From Paraburkholderia panacisoli (GTDB lineage Bacteria > Pseudomonadota > Gammaproteobacteria > Burkholderiales > Burkholderiaceae), in NCBI RefSeq assembly GCF_008369935.1, contig NZ_VTUZ01000017.1, positions 124,001 to 188,000 of the forward strand: DNA of 64,000 nucleotides. Reading direction: 5' to 3'. Shown piece after piece: positions 1 through 8,820 of this stretch. A program made the translations under genes and the position numbers. Positions within the stretch are counted from its first letter, which is position 1. The number at the start of each line of letters is the position of its first letter. Under the pieces are notes generated by a model. The model worked only from the letters and a program-made list of their open reading frames with translations, ran no database searches and was not told the DNA's origin.

Positions 1-65
1 GGTTTCAATCTCTGGCAGGACCGGGCACCACTCTGCTCGATCAAGCCGAGCGGACCCACCCTCGC

Positions 66-1367
66 TTACTTCGCCCCAGCAGCAGCCGTACCCGTTGCCG
101 TCCACGTCGGCTCGGGCATCTTGCCGGGATTTTTCGCCAGCAGGCACACCACGGCAGCGGCGATCAGATCGAATACGGCCAGCACGACGAACAGCGGGCT
201 GTAACCGATCTGAGTAACCAGCACACCGAACAGTGCCGTGAACGCCGCTGCACCGAGATAGCCGGCCATGCCGCCCATGCCCGTCGCCGTGGCGACTTCG
301 TTCTTGCCGAACATATCGGACGTGATCGCGTACAACGCACCCGACAGCGTCTGGTGCGCAAAACCGCCGACGCACAGCAACGCCACCGCCATGTAAGGAC
401 TCGCCACCAGGCCGACGCACGCCGGTCCGATCATGAACAGCGCGCCGACCACGAACACCATCTTGCGCGACGTGAACAGCGAGACCTTCGCATACTTGTG
501 GAACAGCGGGCTCAAATAGCCGCCGAGCACGCAGCCGATGTCGGCGGCCAGGAACGGCATCCATGCAAACAGCGCGACTTCCTTCAGGTTCATGTGACGC
601 TCGGTCATCATGTAGAGCGGAATCCACGCGTTGAACGTCTGCCAGGCCGGCTCGGACAGAATGCGCGGAATACCGATCGCCCAGAAGTCGCGGCTCACCA
701 GCATCGCGCGCCAGCTGCGCTTCGGTGCGCCCGCGTCGCTATGCTTTGCTTCCTGCCCGCTCAGGATGTACTCGCGCTCCTGCTCGCCCAGCAGCTTCTG
801 CTTGCGCGGATGCTTGTACAGCACCATCCACAGCACGCTCCACACGATCCCCGCGACGCCGACGATCACGAACGCCAGTTGCCACTGCCCGCGCAACAGC
901 GCCCAGACCACCAGCGGCGGCGCCAGCAACGCGCCGATCGACGAGCCGATGTTGAACCAGCCAATCGCCACCGAGCGTTCCTTGGCCGGAAACCATTCGC
1001 TCGTCGCCTTCACGCCGGCCGGAATGCCCGCCGCTTCAGCCAGCCCGAGCAAACCGCGGAAAAATGCGAGGCTGCGCCAGCCTGTGGCCCACGCGGCCGC
1101 CGCGCACGCCAGCGACCAGGCGAGCGCGAACGCCGCGAAGCCGATCTTGGTACCGACGGTGTCGAGCACGAAGCCCGCGACCGGCTGCATGAACGCATAG
1201 CACAGCTGCCACGCGACGACCACATGCGAGTACTGCTCGGTGGTGATGTTGAGGTCCTTCATCAACGTCGGCGCGGCGACCGACAGCGTGTTGCGCGCGA
1301 GGTAATTGATGATGAGCCCGGCCGCGACCAGACTGACCATCCACCAGCGGATTCCCTTGACTCTCAT
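66..1367 (-). CDS. MFS transporter, hexuronate-type (ACS family)
   Basis: 433-residue major facilitator with about 12 hydrophobic segments. The N-terminus (INYLARNTLSVAAPTLMKDL) and the RGLLGLAEAAGIPAG stretch match the anion:cation symporter branch that holds ExuT-type hexuronate and GudP/GarP-type sugar-acid carriers. It starts 27 bp after the stop of the uronate dehydrogenase gene on the same strand, with a GAGGAGAC ribosome site (ctcctc in the plus strand just upstream of the ATG), so the two are very probably co-transcribed. The context predicts proton-coupled uptake of galacturonate or glucuronate across the inner membrane. Assignment to MFS/ACS is firm; the substrate is inferred from the neighbour. 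Confidence 0.88.
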   Translation of the reverse strand: MRVKGIRWWMVSLVAAGLIINYLARNTLSVAAPTLMKDLNITTEQYSHVVVAWQLCYAFMQPVAGFVLDTVGTKIGFAAFALAWSLACAAAAWATGWRSLAFFRGLLGLAEAAGIPAGVKATSEWFPAKERSVAIGWFNIGSSIGALLAPPLVVWALLRGQWQLAFVIVGVAGIVWSVLWMVLYKHPRKQKLLGEQEREYILSGQEAKHSDAGAPKRSWRAMLVSRDFWAIGIPRILSEPAWQTFNAWIPLYMMTERHMNLKEVALFAWMPFLAADIGCVLGGYLSPLFHKYAKVSLFTSRKMVFVVGALFMIGPACVGLVASPYMAVALLCVGGFAHQTLSGALYAITSDMFGKNEVATATGMGGMAGYLGAAAFTALFGVLVTQIGYSPLFVVLAVFDLIAAAVVCLLAKNPGKMPEPTWTATGTAAAGAK

Positions 1368-1394
1368 GACTGTCTCCTCGTAATGCCGCGCCGG

Positions 1395-2231
1395 TCAGAG
1401 CGGCCGTGCCGCTTGCGCCGCCGAACCGTGCACACCTGCGTCGTCGCGCGAATAGTCGATACCGACAAAGCTGCCGCCCTGGAAGCGTTGACCCAACGCG
1501 TCGAGCGGATTCGGCCGCGCCAGAATCTCCTCGGCGTAGTCTTCGGAATTCTGGGTCGGCTGATAACCCAGACGTTCGGCGCCGCTGTTGTCCCACCAGC
1601 TGCGCGTGTTGGCCGACACGCCCCAGATAGTCAGGAAGCCGACGTTTTCGGCTTCGACGCAGCGGTCGAGGAAGTGCATCAGGTCACGATGACCGAACCA
1701 CGTGCTCAGGTGGCGCGGCTCGCTCGGCCGTTCGAGGCAGCTGCCGATGCGCACGCACACGCTCTCGATGCCGTGCTTGTCCCAATACATGCGCGCGAGT
1801 GCTTCGCCCCACACCTTGCTCAGGCCGTAGAAGCCGTCCGGGCGCAGTTCACAGTCGAGACTGAGCCGCTCGGTGACCGGATACATGCCGATCGCGTGAT
1901 TCGAGCTGGCGAACACGATGCGCTTCACGCCTTGCCGGCGCGCGCCCTCGTACACCTCGACCAGCCCGCGCAGATTGTTCTCGATGATTTCGGGCAGCGG
2001 GCGCTCGACGCTCGTTCCCGCGAAGTGGATCAGCACGTCCACGCCTTCGAGCAGACGATCGACGACCGCCGGATCGCGCAGGTCGCCGTGCATCACATCC
2101 TCGCCTTCGACGAGAGGCGTCAGGGCTTTCGAGCCGGCCGCCGAACGCAGCGGCGTGCCGCGCGCAATCATTGCAGCGCGCACGACGGAGCCGAGTTGGC
2201 CGCCTGCGCCACTCAGGGCAATCTTTTTCAT
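1395..2231 (-). CDS. udh: NAD-dependent uronate dehydrogenase
   Basis: 278-residue short-chain/extended SDR protein. The N-terminal Rossmann motif is GAGGQLG (residues 8-14), the catalytic YxxxK appears as YGLSK near residue 134, and SSNHAIGMYP is characteristic of uronate dehydrogenases. These oxidise galacturonate or glucuronate to the aldaric acid lactone with NAD+, the first step of the oxidative uronate pathway. Length fits known Udh enzymes (about 265-280). AAAGGAA lies upstream of the ATG. It is first in an operon with an ExuT-like carrier. A perfect 5-bp inverted repeat with a 4-bp spacer lies about 95 bp upstream and may be its operator. Later pathway genes are not in this window. 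Confidence 0.9.
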   Translation of the reverse strand: MKKIALSGAGGQLGSVVRAAMIARGTPLRSAAGSKALTPLVEGEDVMHGDLRDPAVVDRLLEGVDVLIHFAGTSVERPLPEIIENNLRGLVEVYEGARRQGVKRIVFASSNHAIGMYPVTERLSLDCELRPDGFYGLSKVWGEALARMYWDKHGIESVCVRIGSCLERPSEPRHLSTWFGHRDLMHFLDRCVEAENVGFLTIWGVSANTRSWWDNSGAERLGYQPTQNSEDYAEEILARPNPLDALGQRFQGGSFVGIDYSRDDAGVHGSAAQAARPL

Positions 2232-2650
2232 AAGGGGGTTCCTTTACTGCGCCGCGCGCAATCGAACTGGGGGTACAGCTAGCGGTCGAGCGAAGGCGGA
2301 TGGCGCCTGCATAACCCGCGTTAGTTGTACGATAACGTACTATCAACGATGCGAAAGCGGATTTCAACTCGGCATTTACCCTTGGTTCACAAGCGATGAA
2401 AAACGCTTTTCCTTGCCAAACAAGCACATAGGACGGTTCTGTTTATGCGATGTCATATGACTAAAAGCTAAAGTTTTGGCTCGCGATGCCGTCATCCGCG
2501 TACCGCGCCGATCCCATCCGCGGCGATCGCCCGCAAGCACGCGTAGACTTGTCCCGCTTATGCACGCGTGAATCCGCTACGCCGCCGTCGCCGCCGTGGT
2601 CGCCGCGCGCATCCTTGGAGCCCGCTTCATTTCCAGTACAGCACCTCACG
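2232..2650. other. Intergenic region between udh and the DUF2867 gene
   Basis: 419 bp between divergent genes. It holds the inverted repeat at 2327-2340 and an AT-rich stretch (2320-2460) that should contain the udh promoter. I could not fix a -35/-10 pair for either gene with confidence, and I see no small gene with a ribosome site. Confidence 0.5.
2327..2340. promoter_or_regulatory. Inverted repeat upstream of udh, candidate operator
   Basis: GTACG-ATAA-CGTAC, a perfect 5-bp inverted repeat, lies about 95 bp upstream of the udh start. The surrounding 30 bp are AT-richer than the genome average. It has the size and place of a dimeric repressor site for a GntR or LacI-type sugar-acid regulator, but no such regulator is encoded next to it. 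Confidence 0.4.
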
Positions 2651-3190
2651 ATGCCCAACGCCAACCGCTCCGTGCAAGCCGTCGCCCTGCCGACCGAATC
2701 CGCCGTCGCCAGGCTGTACAACGCGCCGGATCTCGCCGACGCGTATGCGGTCCGACTGCCCGACAACGCGATCGACGACCCGGAATTGCTGGCGCGCTTT
2801 CTGTTCGCGCATCAGGCGGGCTGGGTGGCGAAATTGATGGGACTGCGCGATGCGCTCGTCGCGCGCTTCGGGCTCAAGACGGCAAAGCAGTTGCGCACGG
2901 AGGGTTCGGGCGGCTCGCGTGAGCGCGTCGACTTCTTCAGGATCTTTACGCGCAGCGCGCACGAAATCATTCTCGGCGAGAACGACAGTCATCTGGACTT
3001 CCGGGTGTCGGTGCTGCAGCAAACCCGTGATACGCGCGACGGCCGTTCGCGCTATCTGGTGCTGTCGACTGTCGTGCATTGCCACAACAGGCTCGGGCGT
3101 TTTTATATTCTCGCGATCGCGCCGTTCCACCGGCTGGTGGTGCGCTCGACATTGCGGCGAGCGGCGCGCGTCGGCTGGCCGACTGCGTGA
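2651..3190 (+). CDS. DUF2867 family protein
   Basis: 179-residue soluble protein. The pattern YADAYAV...WVAKLMGLRDALVARFGLK, then GENDSHLDFRVSVL and a C-terminal AIAPFHRLVV segment, is that of the DUF2867 family, which is known mainly from genomes and lacks an assigned reaction. ATG 2651 gives the expected family length; the open frame extends upstream to 2486, but those 55 residues are Arg/Pro-rich and look non-coding. No clear Shine-Dalgarno sequence precedes the ATG. It stands alone, between divergent udh and a convergent hydrolase gene. No function can be proposed from context. Confidence 0.75.
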   Translation: MPNANRSVQAVALPTESAVARLYNAPDLADAYAVRLPDNAIDDPELLARFLFAHQAGWVAKLMGLRDALVARFGLKTAKQLRTEGSGGSRERVDFFRIFTRSAHEIILGENDSHLDFRVSVLQQTRDTRDGRSRYLVLSTVVHCHNRLGRFYILAIAPFHRLVVRSTLRRAARVGWPTA

Positions 3191-3351
3191 GCGGCAAGAG
3201 TATCGGGTGAGCGCGCGCAGGCGCGCGCTGTGCTGCGCGGACCATGACGCGCGAGGTTTGGAGCCGGCCAAACGCAGGCGCGGCCATCACCGCCCGTCCG
3301 CACCCGCCCGCCTCACTCGCGCCTGCACGCGGGCCGGCCCGCCTCACCCCA

Positions 3352-4173
3352 TCATGAGCCGATAAACTCCAGCAGATCCGCATTCACCTTGTCGGCCTCG
3401 ACGGTGCACATGCCGTGCTGGCCGCCCGGATAGACCTTCAGCGTCGCGTTCTTCACGATTTTCGCGGTCTGACGGCCCGCCGCGTCGATCGGCACGATCT
3501 GGTCATCGTCGCCGTGCAACACCAGGGTGGGCACATCGATCTTCTTCAGATCTTCCGTGTAGTCAACTTCGGAGAACTGCTTGATGCAGTCGTACAGCCC
3601 CTTGATCGAGCCGGCCATGCCCTGTCGCCAGAACGAATCGATCACGCCTTGCGACACCTTCGCGTCCGGCCGGTTGTAGCCGTAGAACGGCATCGCCAGG
3701 TCCTTGAAGAACTGCGAGCGATCGTCGACCACACCCTTGCGGATTCCGTCGAACACGTCGATTGGCGTGCCGTTCGGATTGCTGTCGGTCTTCAGCATCA
3801 GCGGTGGCACCGCGCCGATCAGCACGGCCTTCGCGACGCGCTGCGTGCCATGCCGGCCGATGTAGTGCGCCACTTCCCCACCGCCGGTCGAATGGCCGAC
3901 CAGCGTGGCGTCCTTCAGATCGAGATGTTCGATCAGCGCGGCGAGATCGTCGGCATAGGTGTCCATGTCGTTGCCGTCCCACGGTTGCTCGGACCGGCCA
4001 TGACCGCGCCGGTCATGCGCGATCACGCGAAAGCCCTTGCTGCCGAGAAACAGCATCTGCGCATCCCACGCGTCCGCGGTCAACGGCCAGCCGTGCGAGA
4101 ACACGACCGGGCGCCCTTTGCCCCAGTCCTTGTAGAAAATTGCCGTACCGTCTTTCGTCTTGATCGTGCTCAT
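3352..4173 (-). CDS. Alpha/beta hydrolase, non-heme chloroperoxidase type
   Basis: 273-residue alpha/beta hydrolase. The nucleophile elbow GHSTGG puts Ser95 in place, the acid is in HGDDDQIVP (Asp near 224) and the base is His253 in GGQHGMC. Sequence and length match the cofactor-free haloperoxidase/esterase family (CPO, perhydrolase). Such enzymes hydrolyse esters and form peracids in vitro; the physiological substrate is usually unknown. The start is ATG 4173, preceded 8 nt upstream by AAGGAG; an in-frame ATG at 4239 lacks a ribosome site. No signal peptide, so cytoplasmic. Transcribed alone. Confidence 0.85.
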   Translation of the reverse strand: MSTIKTKDGTAIFYKDWGKGRPVVFSHGWPLTADAWDAQMLFLGSKGFRVIAHDRRGHGRSEQPWDGNDMDTYADDLAALIEHLDLKDATLVGHSTGGGEVAHYIGRHGTQRVAKAVLIGAVPPLMLKTDSNPNGTPIDVFDGIRKGVVDDRSQFFKDLAMPFYGYNRPDAKVSQGVIDSFWRQGMAGSIKGLYDCIKQFSEVDYTEDLKKIDVPTLVLHGDDDQIVPIDAAGRQTAKIVKNATLKVYPGGQHGMCTVEADKVNADLLEFIGS

Positions 4174-4931
4174 CTGCTGACTCCTTATGGATGAAGTCTG
4201 CCGTCGCCGGCAGGTGGATGAAGCGTGACTCTCGAACATACGCGCGGCGCATGACGGGACGCCCGATCAGGCACGGCCCAACTTGCGCTGCATTTTCATG
4301 ACGGGATTCGCGACGCGCGCCGCAGGTTTGCTCACGGGCGCGCCGGCATGACTATTCGAAACGAATAACGGGGAATAACAACTTGATGGCTACGTGGCGT
4401 ATGTGCCGCTCGAGCGTGAATCCGCCCGGCAACACCGCCCGCTGGCTTCGTGCATGGTAGAGGCTAACTCATCGGATAGCTAGCTGACGCGCGGGCGAAA
4501 GTCCGTTCGGATGGACGGATTGTCGGCTGACGACGAACGCAGACCCGCCTGCGGCGCGGCCGCGCCAACCGGCCGCGCCCGACATGTCGAACTCAGGCGA
4601 CTCACAGGCATGCAGCCTCGCTGCGGACCGCGTGCCCGCACGTGATGAAGCGCGGCGAGTTGCATTGCTGCAGAGCGGTCGATTGACGCAGTTTCAGCGC
4701 GGGCAGACCTGACGCACCCCGCAAGCCGATCATAAAAACTTGATAAACATCAATGGCTTGCGCCAGAAAAACGCAACATTCGCGCAAAACAAGGTGGTTT
4801 TTTGACGCACGTCGCGGCGCAGCAAAAAGCCCGGCCATCGCCTACGCTTGCGCCATCTGCTCCCCGCAGTGCGCACCGACACCGGTCGACGCGCGTAGTC
4901 CGCCCAGGCGGCTCTCACGCACAACACGCTT
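4174..4931. other. Intergenic region upstream of cioA
   Basis: About 760 bp between divergent genes, one of the longest gaps in the window. The part near 4740-4800 holds the FNR/ANR box and a candidate promoter for the oxidase operon. The rest contains short open frames without ribosome sites or recognisable proteins. I see no RNA gene. Confidence 0.5.
4740..4753 (+). promoter_or_regulatory. FNR/ANR box upstream of cioAB
   Basis: TTGAT-AAAC-ATCAA, an exact match to the FNR/ANR consensus TTGAT-N4-ATCAA. An AACATT hexamer at 4775-4780 lies 21 bp downstream, the spacing of a class II promoter in which the box is centred near -41.5. The start codon of cioA is about 180 bp downstream. This predicts oxygen-dependent control of the oxidase operon by an FNR-family Fe-S regulator, as activator or repressor. 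Confidence 0.75.
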
Positions 4932-6344
4932 ATGAACTCCGCACTATCGGCATTCGATCTCGCCCGCATCCAGTTTGCGTTCACCGTCTCGTTTCACATC
5001 GTGTTTCCGGCGCTCAGCATCGGCCTCGCCAGCTTCATCGCCGTGCTCGAATGGCGCTGGCTGAAAACCGGCAAGGCGTACTACAAAGACCTTTGCCTGT
5101 TCTGGTCGAAGATCTTCGCAGTGGCCTTCGGCATGGGCGTCGTCTCCGGCGTCGTGATGAGCTATCAGTTCGGCACCAACTGGTCGGGCTTCTCCAGTTT
5201 CGCGGGCCCCATCACCGGCCCCTTGCTGATGTACGAGGTGATGACCGCGTTCTTCCTCGAAGCGGGCTTCCTCGGCATCATGCTGTTCGGCTGGCAGCGC
5301 GTGAGTCCGCGCGCGCACTTCGGCGCCACGCTGATGGTGGCGATCGGCACGCTGATCTCGACCTTCTGGATTCTCGCATCCAATAGCTGGATGCAAACGC
5401 CGCAAGGCTTCGAGGTCGTGAACGGCCACGTCGTGCCGCTCGACTGGTTCAAGATCATCTTCAATCCGTCGTTCCCGTACCGGCTCGCGCACATGGCGCT
5501 CGCGGCGTTCATCGTCGCGGGGCTGGTGGTGGCGGCGGTCGGCGCATGGCATCTGCTGCGCGGACGGCGCGATCCGGCCGTGAAGAAAATGTTCTCGATG
5601 GCGCTCTGGCTGCTCTTGATCCTCACGCCGATCCAGGCGTTCGTCGGCGATCAGCACGGTCTGAACACGCGCGAATATCAGCCGGCCAAGATCGCCGCGA
5701 TCGAAGGTCTGTGGGACACCGAGAAAGGCGGCACCGCGCTGAACCTGTTCGGCATTCCCGACATGAAGGCCGAGACCACGCGTTACGCGGTGTCGGTTCC
5801 GCATCTGGGCAGCCTGATCCTCACGCATAGCTGGGATGGCGAAATTCGCGGCCTCAAGGAATTTCCGCCCCAAGACCGCCCGAACTCGACGGTGGTGTTC
5901 TGGAGCTTTCGCATCATGGCCGGGCTCGGCGTGCTGATGATCGTGATGTCGCTCGCGGCATGGGCGCTGCGCCGCCGCGGACGCCTGTTCGAATCGAAGT
6001 GGTTCCAGCGCTTCGCGGTCGCGATGGGCCCGACCGGCTTCATCACGCTGCTGGCCGGCTGGGTCACCACCGAAGCGGGCCGCCAGCCGTGGGTCGTGTA
6101 CGGCGTGATGCGCACTTCGCAGGCCGTGTCGCCGTTGACCACGCAGCAGGTCGGCATCTCGCTGATGGCCTTCGTGGCGGTCTACTTCCTCGTGTTCGGC
6201 ACCGGCATCTACTACATGCTCAAGCTGATGCGCTCGGGTCCGGCACTGCCGGGACACACGCCGCACGGTGTGCCGCGCCACGAGCCGAACCAGACCGCGC
6301 GCCGCCCCCTGTCCGCCGCCGATCAGCTGATCGACGCCGCCTGA
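4932..6344 (+). CDS. cioA: Cytochrome bd-type quinol oxidase subunit I (cyanide-insensitive type)
   Basis: 470-residue, multi-span CydA-family protein that oxidises ubiquinol and reduces O2 to water at a heme b/heme d site in the inner membrane. Visible ligands and key residues: His22 (FHIVFP), Glu102 and Glu110 in the MYEVMTAFFLEAGF helix, His187 and Met329 for hemes, and Lys253/Glu258 in the quinol-binding loop (GLNTREYQPAKIAAIEG). The Q-loop is short, and total length is nearer CioA (about 488) than E. coli CydA (522), so I call the cyanide-insensitive subtype. It heads a three-gene operon with cioB and a DUF2474-type small subunit, downstream of an FNR/ANR box. Confidence 0.93.
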   Translation: MNSALSAFDLARIQFAFTVSFHIVFPALSIGLASFIAVLEWRWLKTGKAYYKDLCLFWSKIFAVAFGMGVVSGVVMSYQFGTNWSGFSSFAGPITGPLLMYEVMTAFFLEAGFLGIMLFGWQRVSPRAHFGATLMVAIGTLISTFWILASNSWMQTPQGFEVVNGHVVPLDWFKIIFNPSFPYRLAHMALAAFIVAGLVVAAVGAWHLLRGRRDPAVKKMFSMALWLLLILTPIQAFVGDQHGLNTREYQPAKIAAIEGLWDTEKGGTALNLFGIPDMKAETTRYAVSVPHLGSLILTHSWDGEIRGLKEFPPQDRPNSTVVFWSFRIMAGLGVLMIVMSLAAWALRRRGRLFESKWFQRFAVAMGPTGFITLLAGWVTTEAGRQPWVVYGVMRTSQAVSPLTTQQVGISLMAFVAVYFLVFGTGIYYMLKLMRSGPALPGHTPHGVPRHEPNQTARRPLSAADQLIDAA

Positions 6345-6374
6345 GTCCAACCCCAACCGCTTGCGAGAAAGAAA

Positions 6375-7379
6375 ATGGATGTAACCGTCGTATGGGCCGC
6401 GATCATCGCGTTGGGCCTTTTCATGTACGTCGTGCTGGACGGCTTCGATCTGGGCATCGGCATCGTCTTCCCGTTCTTCCCCGACGAGAAGGAACGCGAC
6501 CTGATGATGAACACCGTCGCGCCGGTGTGGGACGGCAACGAAACCTGGCTGGTGCTCGGCGGCGCCGCGCTGTTCGCGGTGTTTCCGCTGGTGTATTCGA
6601 CCGTGCTGTCCGCGCTGTATCTGCCGCTGATCTTCATGCTCGTGTGCCTGATCTTCCGTGGCGTGTCGTTCGAGATCCGCGCCAAGGCCAATCGCACGAA
6701 GCATCTGTGGGATCTGGCGTTCATCGGCGGCTCGGCGGGCGCGACGTTCTTCCAGGGGATCGTGCTGGGCGCATTCCTGCAAGGCATCCCGGTGGTCGAC
6801 GGCAGCTATGCCGGCGACGCCTTCGGCTGGCTCACGCCGTTCAGCCTGCTCACGGGCCTCGGGCTCGTCGTGACCTATGCGCTGCTCGGCTGCTGCTGGC
6901 TCGTGACGAAAACCGAAGGCGATCTGCAACGCCGGCTGCATCGCGTGGTGTGGCCGCTCACGCTGGTACTGCTTGGGTTCATCGCGATGGTCAGCCTGTG
7001 GACCCCCTTGCAGGATCCGGCGATCGCGCAACGCTGGTTCCATGACGGCCTCTTCTACCGCTTGCTGCCGGTGCCGTTCCTCGTCGCGATCTGCGCGTTC
7101 TTCATGCATCGCGCGGTGCGTGAGCGCCATCACAACACGCCGTTCGCGCTCGCGCTGCTGCTGGTGCTGCTCGGCTATGCGGGGCTGCTGGTGAGCCTGT
7201 GGCCGTATGCGATCCCGTCGAGCATGACCCTGTGGGAAGCCGCCGCGCCGCGCTCCAGCCAGACCTTCACGCTGGCCGGCGCAGCGGTGATTCTGCCGAT
7301 CATCATCGCCTATACGACGATGGGTTATTGGGTATTTCGAGGCAAGGTGCGTCATGGCGACCAACATCACTATCACTGA
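6375..7379 (+). CDS. cioB: Cytochrome bd-type quinol oxidase subunit II
   Basis: 334-residue integral membrane protein with the CydB signature LDGFDLGIGI near the N-terminus (residues 19-28), followed by WDGNETWLVLGGAALFAVFP, both nearly invariant in the family. It partners CioA and stabilises the heme site. It begins 30 bp after cioA with GAGAAAG upstream of the ATG, and its last 26 bp overlap the next small gene. Full length. Confidence 0.93.
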   Translation: MDVTVVWAAIIALGLFMYVVLDGFDLGIGIVFPFFPDEKERDLMMNTVAPVWDGNETWLVLGGAALFAVFPLVYSTVLSALYLPLIFMLVCLIFRGVSFEIRAKANRTKHLWDLAFIGGSAGATFFQGIVLGAFLQGIPVVDGSYAGDAFGWLTPFSLLTGLGLVVTYALLGCCWLVTKTEGDLQRRLHRVVWPLTLVLLGFIAMVSLWTPLQDPAIAQRWFHDGLFYRLLPVPFLVAICAFFMHRAVRERHHNTPFALALLLVLLGYAGLLVSLWPYAIPSSMTLWEAAAPRSSQTFTLAGAAVILPIIIAYTTMGYWVFRGKVRHGDQHHYH

Positions 7380-7545
7380 ACGGCGCGGCGTGCCCGCCGT
7401 CCTTCAAGCGTCCCCGGTGCCGGCGCGCAAACTGCCCGGCTGGCTATGGTTCATCGCGCTGTGGTGCTTCGGCGTCGGGTCGGCGATGTCGCTCGGATTC
7501 GCGTTCAAGCTTCTGATGAATGCGACGTTGTTCGCAGTCAAATAG
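7354..7545 (+). CDS. DUF2474/CydX-like small membrane subunit
   Basis: 63 residues with one membrane helix (LPGWLWFIALWCFGVGSAMS, then LGFAFKLLMNATLF). Short single-span proteins directly after cioB belong to DUF2474 and are thought to be accessory subunits of bd oxidases, like CydX in E. coli. The start overlaps the end of cioB by 26 bp, which implies translational coupling. The N-terminal 25 residues before the helix are longer than in typical DUF2474 proteins, so an internal start is possible. Confidence 0.75.
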   Translation: MATNITITERRGVPAVLQASPVPARKLPGWLWFIALWCFGVGSAMSLGFAFKLLMNATLFAVK

Positions 7546-7899
7546 ACGTGGCCGAAGCGCGACCGGGAAGCGGCCGGCGCGTGCTTTCGGCCCGCGCGCA
7601 TGAGCTGCGCAAAGCTATCAGTACGCCTTCAAAAAAATGCCCGCGCGGCTCGTCTACGTAGCAAGCCGGAACCTATGCGCGGGGAGACCTGCCTTACACG
7701 TGACGTGGCGCATCGAAGCAGCCGGCGAACGCAACGATAGGGCGCCACTCGCGCGGGCCGCCGCAAGGCGCGCCGCGCCGCCGCTCGGCGCAGCAAACGC
7801 GGGGTAGCCGGCCATGATGCGGTTCACGAGCATAGAAGTACAACGAGACCCTACTACGGCGGTAGTCCACAACGGGCAGGCCCGACTCGCGGAGACATC
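7546..7899. other. Intergenic region upstream of the response regulator gene
   Basis: 354 bp. Near the 3' end, at 7853-7866, is an inverted repeat ACTAC-GGCG-GTAGT about 34 bp before the start codon of the response regulator, a possible autoregulatory site. I found no gene, terminator or convincing promoter in the remainder. Confidence 0.4.
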
Positions 7900-8673
7900 A
7901 TGAAGTTTCTTGTGGCCGACGACCATGAACTGATCCGGCAAGGCGTCAAGGGCATGCTGCGCGGTTTCGATCCCGACGCGCAGTTCGACGAAGCCGATAG
8001 CTGGGAAACCCTCGCCACCGCCGCGCGGCCCGATGCCGACCACGATCTTGCGATCGTCGATCTGCATATGCCGGGCATGAACGGCGCGACTTCGCTCGAA
8101 GCGCTGCTGAAGGCGAACCCTGCGCTGCCGGTGGTCGTGCTGTCCGCCGAGGAATCGCCGGACGAAATGCGCGCGGTGCTGGCCGCCGGTGCGCTCGGCT
8201 TCGTGCCGAAGCGGCAGCCGGCCAGCGTGATGCTGAAGGCGATCGAACTGGTGTTGTCGGGGGGCGCTTATGTGCCGATGGAAGCGTTGAGCCTGCTGGG
8301 TTCGCGCGACACGCGGGTGGCGCCCGGCGGTGGCGATGCGGCTGCGGCCGGATTCGCCGGATTGCGTGGGCAGGACGGCGCAGGCCAGGGCGCAGGCGCG
8401 CCCGCCGAATCCCTCACCGAACCCATTACGCTGGTGCCGTCGCTACAGCCGCATCAGCAGCATCTGCTGGAAAATCTGTCGCCGCGTCAGCAGGACATCA
8501 TGCGGCTCGTGCATCGCGGCTGGACCAACAAGATGATCGCGCGCGAACTGGGCGTCGCGGAAGGCACGGTCAAGGTGCATCTGTCGGTGATCTTCCGGGC
8601 GCTCGGCGTGCATAACCGGTCGACGGCGATCGCGGTGATCAATGGGTGGCTGGAGGCGGGGAAGACTTTGTAG
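7900..8673 (+). CDS. LuxR-family two-component response regulator
   Basis: 257 residues. The receiver domain (1-120) has phospho-acceptor Asp54 in AIVDLHMPG, an acidic DDHE patch at 7-10 and Lys104 in FVPK. A Gly/Ala-rich linker (about 135-175) leads to a LuxR-type HTH (about 188-250: LSPRQQDIMRLVHRGWTNKMIARELGVAEGTVK in parts). It binds DNA upon phosphorylation. The convergent gene is a hybrid histidine kinase ending 148 bp away, its likely partner. The overall architecture recalls AgmR/ErdR-type regulators of PQQ-alcohol oxidation, but no PQQ dehydrogenase is nearby; the large GMC oxidoreductase at 12.1 kb is the nearest candidate target. Confidence 0.9.
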   Translation: MKFLVADDHELIRQGVKGMLRGFDPDAQFDEADSWETLATAARPDADHDLAIVDLHMPGMNGATSLEALLKANPALPVVVLSAEESPDEMRAVLAAGALGFVPKRQPASVMLKAIELVLSGGAYVPMEALSLLGSRDTRVAPGGGDAAAAGFAGLRGQDGAGQGAGAPAESLTEPITLVPSLQPHQQHLLENLSPRQQDIMRLVHRGWTNKMIARELGVAEGTVKVHLSVIFRALGVHNRSTAIAVINGWLEAGKTL

Positions 8674-8820
8674 GGTTCTTGCTGGGCTGGTGAGCGTCCT
8701 GCCGTCGTCCTCTCGCTGGATTCTTGTTGTCCCGCTTGCGGCGCTTGCTGCCCTTGCGCCCTTTGCAGCAAAAGCACGGCGACACGCGGCCACGACAGCC
8801 AACGCTGCCGCTCGCCACCT

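Noticed and set aside
354..2282. 642-codon plus-strand frame opposite the MFS carrier and udh genes
   Set aside because: It spans two clear minus-strand genes and their gap, with shadow-type composition.
4944..7376. 810-codon open frame on the minus strand opposite cioA-cioB
   Set aside because: It is rich in His, Arg, Gln and Glu in the pattern produced by reading GC-rich genes backwards, and cioA/cioB on the other strand are unmistakable.
8740..8790. TTGCTGC / GCAGCAA stem between the convergent response regulator and kinase genes
   Set aside because: The stem is perfect, but the loop is 12 nt and no T-tract follows on either strand, so a terminator call is not justified.
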